The position numbers were made by a program, and so were the translations under genes. From Utricularia gibba (Eukaryota > Streptophyta > Magnoliopsida > Lamiales > Lentibulariaceae): 64,000 bases of DNA. The DNA lies in contig NEEC01000016.1 of the NCBI GenBank assembly GCA_002189035.1, positions 620,001-684,000 of the forward strand. The letters run 5' to 3'. A model generated the notes under the pieces. It ran no database searches. It was not told the DNA's origin and saw only the letters and a list, made by a program, of their open reading frames with translations. Positions 21,841 to 32,389 of the stretch are shown in pieces (position 1 is the stretch's first letter; the number at the start of each line of letters is the position of its first letter).

Positions 21841-23339
21841 TCCTCCTGCGAAATGAGCTATAGGATGCTGCTACATTATTCTTAGAGTATGATAGAGAAA
21901 CAATTACCGTGACAAACAATTAAAAAAAGCAAGCACCAGATTGCAACAAACCAAAGAAGCTTTGGCACAATATGAACAGAAGAAAGAAAAAAGACGTGCT
22001 CCGTTACTAGAAACAACCATTCAATGTTAAGAAAATGGGCTGCAGATTTACATGCATACGCAGCTTAAAAGATCTTTGCACTGCTAGTAAGAGCATTCAT
22101 GAAATGGTGGTATCCCGTTGTTGCGACGGGCTCAAATCACATAGTTCTCGGAATTCAGTCAAGCAGGGAAATGACCACAAAAAGTTACTCCATTCATCAT
22201 GCAACACTCACTGATATCTCCAAAGAATTCAACATAAATTACGAGTACTACATAAGAAATATCCAACTTCTGACGCTGGAAGTTTCCTTTAAAGAATGAA
22301 AGAAAAACGGAAAAGGAATCATTTCTCAGATAAAGACCTCGGAGCAAAAGTTTCCCGAATCGTCAGAAAGAATCAATTTTTCCTAAAGAGTTCTCGTTAC
22401 ACTTCAACAAGAATCGTCTAAAAAGAAAGAGAAACGACAACTGAAAGAAGATTGGTGAAAAGATCGAAAACTGAACAGGAAACCCAGCAGGTGTTCAACT
22501 GAACTGTTCTTTCGTTTCAGGAAAAAAAACCCAACGAAGAATGAACGAAACAATATTCAGCACAATCAAATCGTTTACAACAACAAAAGCCTCGGTGACG
22601 CCGATGCAGTATTCACGAACCTGAAGTGGACAGCGCTCAAAGTTTCCAAGTCCGAACAACAGCAACCCTGCTTCTGGAAAGAGACTCGGAAACCTAACCC
22701 TGCCTTATAAAGCCGAATTTTTTTTGGTGGATCCGCCACCCCGGGCCGGGCTTCGCTGGCCAAACTATGCGGGTAGTGATAAACCTTCCTGTTTCATAAA
22801 TCGGGGCGACTTAGAACCGGTGCGAGTGGAAAAAGGCAGCTTTGGGTTCGGGTAAGAGCCAAAAGTCACTGCACTCCAAGCCCACTGACTTCTAGTACCA
22901 CCCAAGAGGCAGTCACTACAGCTACATTCTTTTCCTTCGTTCTTTTGTAGTTCAATCTGATCTTCTTGGGTTGTGTGTATCCTGTAACTAGAAAGCCCTT
23001 CTGCTGAGCTGAGCAAATACAGTAGTATGAAATCTAGGCATCAATGGCTGTGGAGCAGAGAGAGGTATGGGTTATGGCTTATAGATGCAATGGATGTCTA
23101 CCAAGTAGCTTGCATTTGCACACAAAGCAAGTAAATATGACTTGATACATCAGCAGTTCTGACACCAAAGCAGAGCAAACAATGTATTTGCAACAACACT
23201 CATGTCTAATCATACATAATGCTGCAAGTGTATGTGGTAGTTATACACTTTCATTCCAGGGAATTGAACTACTTACAGCACAGCACAGCAGCAGCATCAA
23301 GAAGAATGGATTTCTGGGATGAATGAATATGAAGACCAA
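21841..23339. other. Upstream region of the ferredoxin gene and 3' flank of the hydrolase
   Basis: From 21841 to about 22760 is the likely 5' UTR intron and promoter of the ferredoxin. From 22760 to 23339 is downstream of the alpha/beta hydrolase. Open frames at 22575-22763 and 22765-23016 on the reverse strand match nothing I know and are not called. Confidence 0.5.
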
Positions 23340-25066
23340 TTAGTTGTCTGGTTCGTAAATCGGCCTGTAAAGGGGAGGATCGTCTCCTAGCACGAGGGAC
23401 TTCAAGATGGCCTCACAGACGGCGCTGTCATAGACGAGCAGATGCCCACCTTCACGGACCTCATGGTACTGAATCCATGGAAGCTTACTGTGTATGTATC
23501 TCTGGAGCTGAAATGGCACCACCCTATCCTCGTGTCCCTGCCAAATATGCACCAAACTTTCCATTTCAGGGTATGGGTTGGAAAGCTCCGTTGGTTCAAA
23601 ATCCCATTTGCCGAAAGCCACCAAGACATCACGACGGATTGAGTTGAAGACAGTGGGGTCCTTGATCTTGTGCTGTGCCACATATCAACAACATGACATT
23701 CTTGGGATATTGCAGGTAAGTTCAGTGAAAGTAAATGGATGAAAAATAGCATTTCTTGGTGAGAGATTCAACGTTGACCCAAGTACCTTGTTCAGGAGCT
23801 GGTATCCAGGAGTGTTCCTCAGTGTTTCCAAGTCCTTACTACAGAAAAATGCAGGATTTCTGTCGAGGACATTGGATGATGGGAAGATTTTCTGCGTCAG
23901 CCACCAATGAAACACACAGGGAGCATAGCGCAAACCCCTGAAAGTCCACCGACAGATGCGCTTGCGATAGTCATTCTTTGTCAAGGCACGAGGTAGAGAG
24001 GGCCACCGGTAGTTGATAAATGGAACAACAAGAGCGCTGCCTGATAGCCTAAGAAAAACAGGAGATTAAAAAGTCACAAACAACTCAGAGCGGAATCCAC
24101 ACCCAACACTGAAGCAAACTATCAAGTTCAAACACTAAGTATTAACTTGTTGCAACAACAGCTAATGCATTTAGAACGAGTATTGTAGTGTAAGAACTGT
24201 ATAATGGTCAGAGATCCAAGCGCAGTCCTATTTACAAATTATCCTACTCTTCCACAATTTCCATATCCATAAATTCAACTAAACGAGTTAAACAGGAGCA
24301 ACCACCAAAGTAAACCAGCATTAGATGCAACAAAATGCTACCTGTTAGGAATCCACTTGAGGCAACTCCAAACAGGGTAGCATCCCAATGAAACTCCAAG
24401 AACATAGAACTTGGCTCCCAGTTGCAGTTTATCAGCCAGTTCCTCAATATCGGATGCCTCACTCTTCAGGGATCTTTTCGGATTTGGATCACTATCCCCA
24501 TATCCAGCACGGTCAAAGAGCAGGAGGTATATCTTCAACTCATCCAGAAGTTCCTAATGGATAAAACACAATTAGATGTCCTTCTACAGCTCTTTGAAGC
24601 GCTTCACAACAATAAGCTTTCAACATAAGAACCAAAATGCTCAGACCGCCCCCAGTTAACGAAGTGGGATTCCAAAATCACAATCACCCTTCAATACCAA
24701 CTGATTCGATTCTGATCATATGAAAATTAAAAAAAAAATCCCAAGCCCAGACCCTATTGTCACAAAAACAACAAAAGATTCAGTAAACGAAGAAGAGGAG
24801 CAAATTTTATTTACTTCTGATGCGTTGAAGTTCATCTCCTTCGAGCTCCCAAATCCATGAACAACGACAACCCTGTAATTGGACAAATGCTTGGGGACTC
24901 CTCTCTCGGTGTAAGCCAAAAACCTTCCATCGCCAAGCCTAATCCTCTTACAATCACCCTCCGTCACATCCATAGATTCAGAGCTTTCAGCAGGAGCAGG
25001 CTGCGTCGGTTGCTTTGCCAATCCCAAACAACCCATCATCAAGTCAACAACTTTCCTGAAAACCAT
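23340..25066 (-). CDS. Alpha/beta hydrolase fold protein
   Basis: Four exons: 25066-24815, 24553-24342, 24048-23787 and 23672-23340, giving 352 residues in frame. After a hydrophobic N-terminal stretch the core begins with RIRLGDGRFLAYTERG. The oxyanion-hole motif is VVVHGFGSSKE. LFDRAGYGDSDPNP follows. The nucleophile elbow is GVSLGCYPVW (Ser in G.S.G). Late in the chain are an acid (IWQGHEDRVVP) and the catalytic His in EGGHLLVYD. It belongs to a plant-specific subgroup near At3g48410/At3g03240. The substrate is unknown. The N-terminus may anchor it to a membrane. Confidence 0.85.
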
Positions 25067-25919
25067 TCTGCTAAAAACATGCCCGGTACCACCACTACAC
25101 CACGTTTTTCAGAGAATCTCTGAAATAGACGGGATCCAGCTATCAAGGAACCTTAGGCCGAAAAAACATGTTTTTGAGGTGCCCCATTTGGGTCTTATTC
25201 CCAAGAATATCTTCCCGAAACTTGGAGACACTTCACAACTCAGTAAACACTGGTTTTCAACCAAACAACTCAGAAGGACCCAAATGTCTGGCCTTATGGG
25301 CTTCAATGTTTTGCAATTGAGGATCCGGTTTATGTAACCGAAAGCTGTAACTCAACCCTCGGATTCCCCTCTATGCCATATTCCTTGTTTTTCTTCTCTT
25401 CCCTGTATAAAGAAAATGATTACTCAATATAATATGACAATTGTACCAAAGCATATTCCCGTCGATGCGTTGCATTTGCAATATTTGGAAGAAGTAGACA
25501 CGCACGTGTCGAACTATGACAGGGCTGTTGTTCCCAACTCCAACCATCTTCGACTGAGAAGTCGAGCCCAGTTGTAAGTCCCTTCTGTTGCTGTACATCA
25601 GGTGGCTTCTTACAAACTCCGTAGCAAGTGTTCGAGGAAATGCTTGGTGTGGATTGTTCATTGGCAGAGTTTCGAATAGAACATCACCGGGTATATGCCC
25701 GTTATCTGAGAGTCGATCGAGCTGTGATTCAGTTGCCTATGTGTTTGCGCTTTCAGCAAGCTGTGGCTGGATTAGCGATAGGCGTTGGATTTTTTTCTGG
25801 TTCTGGAAAAAGAGATATGGCCAAATCACATTGAAGATAATCTTTCCACTGTTGCCCGTATCCAAGTATTTGTATTTCTTCTACTACAGGAAAACACGAA
25901 CCTACTACAAGCTTGTCGA
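25067..25919. other. Intergenic region upstream of the hydrolase
   Basis: The region holds the promoter of the hydrolase and the 3' flank of the twin-CX9C gene. Overlapping open frames on both strands between 25588 and 26050 are low-quality and partly antisense to the last CX9C exon. Nothing further is recognised. Confidence 0.5.
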
Positions 25920-26910
25920 TCACCAAAAGAACCATCTTTTCTTGGTAGGAATGTCTGCAACTGGTTCATCTTTCATCCTGTTGTGCATTCCCTGGTTCAG
26001 GGATTCTAGTCTCCGCCTGGAAACAAACCACAAGGATATGGCCGGATGAACCATTAATTCCATGAGTTTACTGGTTAAATGAAGGACAAAAAAGACACTA
26101 CTTGGTATCTGTAAGACGACCATGAAGACTCCATCTCTGTCGAAAGCCTTCCATTCCCTCGACCCCGCTCGCCAGAATCAATCGTCTGTGGGATGAAATA
26201 TCAAACTGTGAGACCACTAGATGCAGTGATCCCTCACATAATTTGTTCAACAGAGGTTTAGTGGTATACCTCTCCAAAGAAGTAACTTGTGATTCTAACT
26301 GTGAAGCTCTCTCTTTGGCTTCATCTAAAGGCATTGACATTCCAAGTTTCATTTCACTGTCCTGAAGCCGCTGTCTTAGTTCCATGTCCTAAAAGTTGAG
26401 AATTCATGTTGGTCTTAAACTCGACTTCTCGAGATGACATTCACTCGAATCCATTAAAAGAAATACACATAACCCTGTACAAAATCACTTCTTAAAAGTC
26501 CAAAAATCAGAGAGAAACAGGCACAAAAATTGGATCAATGCAGAAGCTTGTAAAAGTGGAATCAAACCACTAGAAAACTCACTCTTCTCTCAGCACATTC
26601 TCGATATAACACAATCTCATCCTGACAGAATGGCTCCACATCGTTAATCTGCAAGCCTATTGAGGCGAAATCAACAACATTTATGATAGTCACAAAAAAG
26701 TTATTCTCTCCAGTTCGCTGGTAACGAGAGGAAACAATAATGGAGCTTAAGATGTTTACATAGAAAGAGGTTTCGTAAAATCCCATCACACAGATCAACT
26801 CCTTCTAGCACATGGGAAGCTATTTCAGGCGGAATGAAAGGAGAGGGCAGACCCGTCATCAGATCATCGCCGACCAGTATAGTTTCCTCCATGGTAGGCT
26901 GAGAATCCAC
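25920..26910 (-). CDS. Twin-CX9C (CHCH) protein with coiled coil, probably mitochondrial
   Basis: Five exons: 26910-26760, 26656-26583, 26388-26270, 26185-26102 and 26016-25920, giving 174 residues in frame. The first cysteine pair, CDGILRNLFLC, spans the exon 1/2 junction. The second pair is CQDEIVLYREC. Both are exact CX9C motifs, and together they predict a helical hairpin oxidised by Mia40 in the mitochondrial intermembrane space. A charged coiled coil follows (DMELRQRLQDSEMKLG, DEAKERASQLESQVTSLE), then a basic/aromatic C-terminus ending in RWFFW. Most known plant CX9C proteins are under 110 residues, so the long coiled-coil extension is distinctive. I do not recognise a named family. 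Start chosen at the first in-frame ATG; a second ATG lies six codons downstream. Confidence 0.75.
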
Positions 26911-27121
26911 TGAAACAAATCACACGAAGACACCAACTTAAGACCTTCATTTTCAAACCTTCCATGACGCAAAAGGCTAATCAAAGTTACATTAGCCTAC
27001 CATCCATGGCGACAGTTCGAAGTGGAACGCCAACTGCTCGACAAAATGCCTCTGAAGCTTGTGGTAGGATTCCTAGTTCCAACGAAAACGTAGCAGACTA
27101 CGCGTATTTATATCTAGAATA

Positions 27122-27203
27122 TGGGCCTTTGCGTGGCTTGAAATGAGTAGGGCCTGTAATGAAAAGCCCAATGATCACCGACCCCAAAACCCTACCTATA
27201 TAA
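27122..27203. promoter_or_regulatory. Shared divergent promoter: site II elements, telo-box and TATA
   Basis: Between the CX9C start (26910, -) and the P2 transcript lies TGGGCC at 27122, its relative AGCCCA (TGGGCT reversed) at 27165, a telo-box AAACCCTA at 27187-27194, and a TATATAA at 27197-27203. Site II plus telo-box is the typical set in plant ribosomal-protein promoters, and site II also marks nuclear genes for mitochondrial proteins. One short region probably drives both genes. The TATA faces P2. Confidence 0.7.
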
Positions 27204-27379
27204 CCCTCAATGTGCTCGCTCGCAATCGGATTTGGTGGTTCGTGTGAAAATCCTCCTCACGGTGTTGGCCATCAGTTCCAATCTCTGCTTCTGTATGTAC
27301 TCTTGCGCGAATTCATTTGGCTTTTTTCCTCATTTGAAGCGCTTCTGATTGAGTTTTTCTTTGTATCATCTTTAGAGAA

Positions 27380-28308
27380 ATGAAGGTAGTTGCTGCGTAC
27401 TTGCTAGCGGTTTTGGGTGGCAACACCTCCCCGTCTGCGGAGGACTTGAAGGATATATTGGGCTCAGGTGCTTCTTCCTTTTGCTGTATTTGCAGTGTCT
27501 CTGATCTGAAGATTTAATCTTCCGTGGTATCGCTTTAGTTGTGCCAGTGCTGTTCAAGTGCTGGTGTTGTCTTTATTCTGATCCTGTTCCGTAGGCTCTT
27601 CTCAAATCACCTTTCTACATTCTTCTAAAGCAGTGAATGCGATGCGCATTCCTCTGGTGATTCTTAACTTCGAAATCTAGAATGTGTTCAATGGTTGAAG
27701 CCCCATTTTCGTCTGTCAAGGTGTCTTTCTAGCTTTTTACTGCTTGAAGAAGATTCCTTCGAATTAGGGATGAAAGAACGCAGTGCAAATCCCGGTGATA
27801 CAAAATCAATGGCAGCATGCGTATATGATGCATCGCTCCCAAGCAAATGACACATAGACACTTGCCTTATATGCCACTGCTTCTCTTGCCATCATGATTC
27901 TCTTGCATTCAAAATGCTTAGCTTTTTGTTGGTTTTTTATGTATGGAATGCCTCCTTGTTCCACAGTTGGGGCAGATGCAGATGATGATAAGATTGAGCT
28001 ATTGTTGTCACAAGTCAAAGGCAAGGATGTAACTGCACTGATTGCCTCTGGCCGAGAAAAACTGGCCTCTGTCCCTGCTGGTGGCGGAGGTATTGCCGTT
28101 GCTGCCGCCCATTCTCCTGGCGATGCCGCCCCTGCTGCCGCCGCACCCGAAACCAAAAAGGAAGAAAAGGTGGAGGAAAAGGAGGAATCCGATGATGTAA
28201 GTATTTCTGAAATCTTGGCCAACATGGGGTACTCCCGTTGACGTACCTGCTGCTTATCTCCATCTGGGGTTTGTCTTGCAGGATATGGGATTCAGTCTGT
28301 TTGACTAA
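27380..28308 (+). CDS. 60S acidic ribosomal protein P2
   Basis: Three exons: 27380-27467, 27967-28196 and 28282-28308, giving 114 residues. P2 forms, with P1 and P0, the lateral stalk of the large cytosolic ribosomal subunit that recruits elongation factors. The N-terminal dimerisation domain (MKVVAAYLLAVLGG, SAEDLKDILGSVGAD) is followed by an Ala/Gly/Pro hinge, an acidic stretch (KKEEKVEEKEESDD) and the universal C-terminal peptide DDMGFSLFD, whose last eight codons and stop make up the 27-base third exon. A donor-like GTATGT near 27294 and an acceptor shortly before the ATG indicate a 5' UTR intron. Confidence 0.95.
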
Positions 28309-28564
28309 GAAGAGCAAGCTGCTCATCTCCCCCGTTCTGAAGTCTCCCTTTTTCCTTCTTTTCTACAAATGTTCATTTCTTGTACTTGGCCGGCATGCCG
28401 AATACCCTTTACGAAGTTTGGGAAGCCCAACTAGCTTTTCTTGCTTGTGTTACAGTGTCGCGTTTCCCACGTTTTGTTTCTCTATCAAACCAAACAAAGG
28501 GATTGCAGAATGAGGAGAATTTGACTCTTTCATAGAGCATTCGCATTCGGGGATTTGGATTTAA

Positions 28565-28710
28565 CACGTGTGACGTGTCCGGCGAGCAAATGAGGAGAGT
28601 AGGCGGACACTTGGCAGTGACGAGCAATGAGGGAAACTGAGACCAAACCGACACGTGCCACCCGCCCACCACTTCTTTCATTCTTAGGTTCCACTGATCC
28701 CATTATAAAT
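28565..28710 (+). promoter_or_regulatory. ABRE/G-box cluster and TATA box
   Basis: CACGTG occurs at 28565 and 28652, with an ABRE-type ACGTGTC at 28573-28579, and a TATAAAT at 28704-28710. The gene they precede starts at 28788. Three ACGT cores within 95 bases suggest control by ABA-responsive bZIP factors. Confidence 0.6.
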
Positions 28711-28787
28711 GAGTCCGCCCCACCCACTTCGGAGATTCACCCATAGCTACACGGCGGTGCCGGCACGGGAGAGGCGTCTGCTAGAAA

Positions 28788-29285
28788 ATGATGAGGACGC
28801 ACGGTGCGCACCCGAGGCTTACGAAGCTGCTGGTGAATGTGACGATTCAGAGAAGCCTCGTAGCTGTAAAGCTGGTTTTGCCGGTGGATGTCACGGTGGA
28901 GGAACTGACAGCGACGGCCTTGAGACAGTACGTGAAGGAGATGAGATTGCCGATTCTACCGTCCGTCGATCCGTCTGCCTTCGACCTCCATTACTCGCAC
29001 TTCAGTTTAGAAAGTAAAATCGATGCTCCACAATCTCGATCTCAAATCGCGGAGGAACTGACATTTCTTTGTTTTATTCTTGAATCCATTGGTGGAATAG
29101 GTTTGAGCAGAGACGAGAAACTGATGAATCTCGGATCACGGAACTTCTTTCTTTGCCTGAACGCGGCCGCAGCCGTCGACGTCGCCGATTCCAAATCCGC
29201 CTTTTCCGAAGATATCGGCCGAAAAAGGACAATTCCATGGCTAACAAGGACACATTCAAGAAGAGAATCAAACTTGAATCTGTAG
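28788..29285 (+). CDS. Small conserved plant protein, At4g22758 type (DUF7054-like)
   Basis: Two exons: 28788-29013 and 29101-29285, giving 136 residues in frame. The conserved core is KLLVNVTIQRSL, then VTVEELTATALRQYVKE, SAFDLHYSHFSLES, DEKLMNLGSRNFFLC. This is a ubiquitin-like-looking fold by pattern (beta strands, one helix, a final strand). The family is plant-specific and has no established function. The exon junction falls in the same place (FSLE/S) as in relatives I recall. The C-terminal tail after FFLC is low in conservation. Confidence 0.8.
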   Translation: MMRTHGAHPRLTKLLVNVTIQRSLVAVKLVLPVDVTVEELTATALRQYVKEMRLPILPSVDPSAFDLHYSHFSLESKIDAPQSRSQIAEELTFLCFILESIGGIGLSRDEKLMNLGSRNFFLCLNAAAAVDVADSKSAFSEDIGRKRTIPWLTRTHSRRESNLNL

Positions 29286-29590
29286 AGATAGTACGGTCAG
29301 ATGCTGACCCTTCAATGGGCCGGGCCGGGACGGGCCGTAATTCCAGGCTACCTGAACCCGAATATACTTCATTTTTCCTCTAAAAAACGAGAACGTGTGG
29401 TCCAAATTACATTTTTAGCCTTTTGGGGAGGGGGAAAAGGAAATAAAACTTTTATAGGGGCTTTCGAAGAAAATCAGAACAAAACATTTTATCTTTTCGT
29501 TGGCTTTTGAGAAGATTTCTAGCTCGCTCGTGTTGGAATCCAAAGAGGAAGTGATCCCCACCCAAGCTTCGTGAAAGACGTCAATGGTAT
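29286..29590. other. Convergent 3' flanks
   Basis: This short stretch separates the stop codons of the small protein (+) and the CSLA gene (-). It contains T- and A-rich sequence and no recognisable gene. Confidence 0.6.
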
Positions 29591-32389
29591 CTAAGACGTC
29601 GGAACTACCGTACCGATGAAGCCAAATCCGGCGATAGTGAAGGTGATGACCTGAAGGAAGAGATATATGTAGTAGTTGTTCCTTCCGTAGAGGAAATCGT
29701 AGCATCCACAGAAGAAGAGAAAGGCCGCAAATCCAAGTTCTTGAAGGAGGATTCTGCGTGCAAAAACAAGAGAAGCCAAACATGATGGAAGCCTTGAAAC
29801 GATGGAGATCCCAGGAGTTGCAGTTTCGTCAGTTTGTTTATCGTACCTGTCGCCGAGGAATTTGGAAAAAGATTTCTTGGGTGCTGTTTTGGTCTTGTTC
29901 TTTAGAGCATCCCCAAGTTTCTCAGTGACAACCCACTCGTTGGCTCGTTTTGCCTCCAAAAGGCCGATGATTGTCGCCTTTGTGCGCTGGAACGACATCA
30001 CGTTCTCAAACAAAATCCAGAAGAACAAGAGATGGAATGACCTGAAACCACATTGGAAAGCCAGGTAATGTCCAGAGAAGTAACAAGTTATTTGAAAAAT
30101 GACCTGAAAGTGTATGCTACAATGAGGCTTTTCCACCCCACGGGTGAACATAAATCAACACTGACGTAAAAATGATGGAGTGACGAGAGGCGTGTAAGTC
30201 ACCTTGGAGTTCCGACAGAGTTAAGGGCGGTTATGATGCAAGGAATGTAAATGGCACCCCATTTTGGAACATCTACTTCAGGGACGAGAATCGTCAAGGG
30301 GAGTACCACGCAGTAGAAGAAGAAAGTGAACATGTGAGCGATGAGTTTGCGGACAAAGAAGAAACTGTAGATCACGTAGAATTTCTTGTATAGTGAAACC
30401 TTCTGCACCAAGAAGTAAGTTTGATGTTAGATTTATAGATAATGGATCGTCTTGTGATATCTGAATGCAAGAAACCTAACCTTGTTTGTAGCAATTTCAA
30501 TCACCATTTTTCGAAACAAATTTGCTGGGCCACATGACCATCGGTGCTGCTGGAATCTGAATGCTTTGAATGTGCTTGGAAGTTCACTTTTTACCTGTAA
30601 CAGAAAACTTACATATCAACATTCAGCTCCCTCCCAAAAGACCAAATTAATGACATTTCTCTGTTCAGAGACGACATCAACATGAAAACAGCATAGAAGA
30701 GAATGACCTGAAGATCTCCCAAATAAAGAAACTTCCACCCCTTCAGCCCAGCTCTAACAGCAAGATCCATATCTTCAACAGTCGTTCTATCCTTCCAGCC
30801 GCCAGCTTCGTTGATTGCAGATAATCTCCATATCCCACCGGTTCCTGAATACCGATTGGCAAAAATCAGACTGAAATAAAGCTAAAGTAATGGCATGCCT
30901 TTAGACCATCTAAGGAGTTGGTGAAAATAAAGCATTTTCAGTATGACGCATGTGTTATTCTTATCTTATGTACCAAGTATGAGACCAGCGTGCTCTCAGC
31001 TTTAACCAGGATTGGATTAACTTACCATTGAAGCCAAAAAAGGCATGTGTGGCCGATCCCACCTCTTGCTCTACCTTGAAATGGTAATCTAAAGACATCT
31101 CTTGCATTCTTGTCAACATACATTCATTTGCGTTCACTGTAAAAACTCCAGCAAGCATTAGGCAGATAAGCAAATGATTATTCCACCAGAACGCGATCAA
31201 GTGGTACCAGCATAATGTAAACTATCAAATTTACGATCTCGACTCACAATATTTTTCGTCGTCACTCAAACTCAAGAAACTACAACCATCCTAGAAGAAA
31301 AACCGAAAAGAGAGCAATAGAGAATCGTAATCCTGGGCAGGGCCTTACCAAACCTCCATCTGGCCTGAACGAGGGCGATATCAGGGTTGTGTATGAGGAA
31401 AGGGACCGCGCGGAGCAGGAAATCGGGCTCCGGTCGGAAATCGGCGTCGAAAATGACAACGAACTCGCAGGCTTTCGCATAATCGTGTTTTAGCCCTTCC
31501 TTTAGAGCTCCGGCCTTGTATCCGCCTCGAGTCTCCCGGATCTGATACCGGATGTTCACTCCTTTGCTCCCCCATCTCAAGCATTCCTTCTCCACCAAAT
31601 CCTGCACCAAATCCCCCAATTTCGAATTCGAAAACGACTATTTCTTCAATAATAGTAACAAAAATAAAGTACACGCACAAAATAATTTTTTTTTTTACCT
31701 CAAATTTTTTACCCCATGACCAAGTAAAATATTCATCATACGGTAAAATTACATATATTTTTCTTTATAGATAACAAAAATCATTTCGATATTTTATATT
31801 ATCAAATGATATTCCTCCTCTGCGGTAAAAAAACAAAAAATTTACCTGCCATGATATAAGGAAGGTGAAAAGTTGATCGAGTAAAAAAAAAAGGCCAGGA
31901 GGGGGCGTGCCGTACCTTAATGTGGACGTCGGTGGAATCATCGAGCACTTGAATCACCAATTTGTCGGCTGGCCACGACAAGTTGCAGGCGGCGCCGATC
32001 GAGATCTTGTAAACCTGCGAATATTCCGGCGCCGGGCCGGTTGACAAACGATGAGAAAGAGCCAAGGACTGGTTTGCTTTTGAGTCGCGTACCTCTTTCT
32101 CGTTATACATTGGGATCTGAACCAGCACCGCCGGAAAGTTAGAGCTACGGGACTCGACGTCGACGTCCGCCGTCATCGGCTCCCAGTTATACCGCTTCTC
32201 CGGCTTCTTCCAGAACAGCTTCACCAGGACTATTACTACTCCCATGCACAGGCGTTCGATGAACACCATTATCGACATTGCCAAGCAAACGTAAACGCAG
32301 ACTCTCAGCACCGGCACGATCACCGGGGCTCTGACGGTTTCCCAGAGAAACGCGATTTGCTCGCCGCCGTACCCGGTGATTTCAGCCAT
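29591..32389 (-). CDS. CSLA: Glucomannan 4-beta-mannosyltransferase (cellulose synthase-like A)
   Basis: Nine exons: 32389-32093, 32014-31916, 31601-31349, 31136-31026, 30844-30708, 30594-30481, 30402-30203, 30041-29847 and 29753-29591, giving 522 residues with no frame break. This is a GT2 Golgi enzyme that polymerises mannan/glucomannan from GDP-mannose and GDP-glucose. An N-terminal membrane span ([18 protein letters not shown]) is followed by the catalytic loop carrying the D,D,D,QxxRW signature: DDSTD, FDADF, VEDMD and QQHRW. Three or four C-terminal spans follow ([48 protein letters not shown]). Length and exon plan match CSLA2/CSLA9. Confidence 0.95.

Noticed and set aside
28197-28241. 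Extension of P2 exon 2 by 14 codons to a stop
   Set aside because: This is read-through of a GTAAGT donor. The universal P-protein C-terminus is in the next exon.
28709-29017. A 102-codon forward frame overlapping the At4g22758-type gene
   Set aside because: It begins in the TATA region and reads the real exon in the wrong phase.
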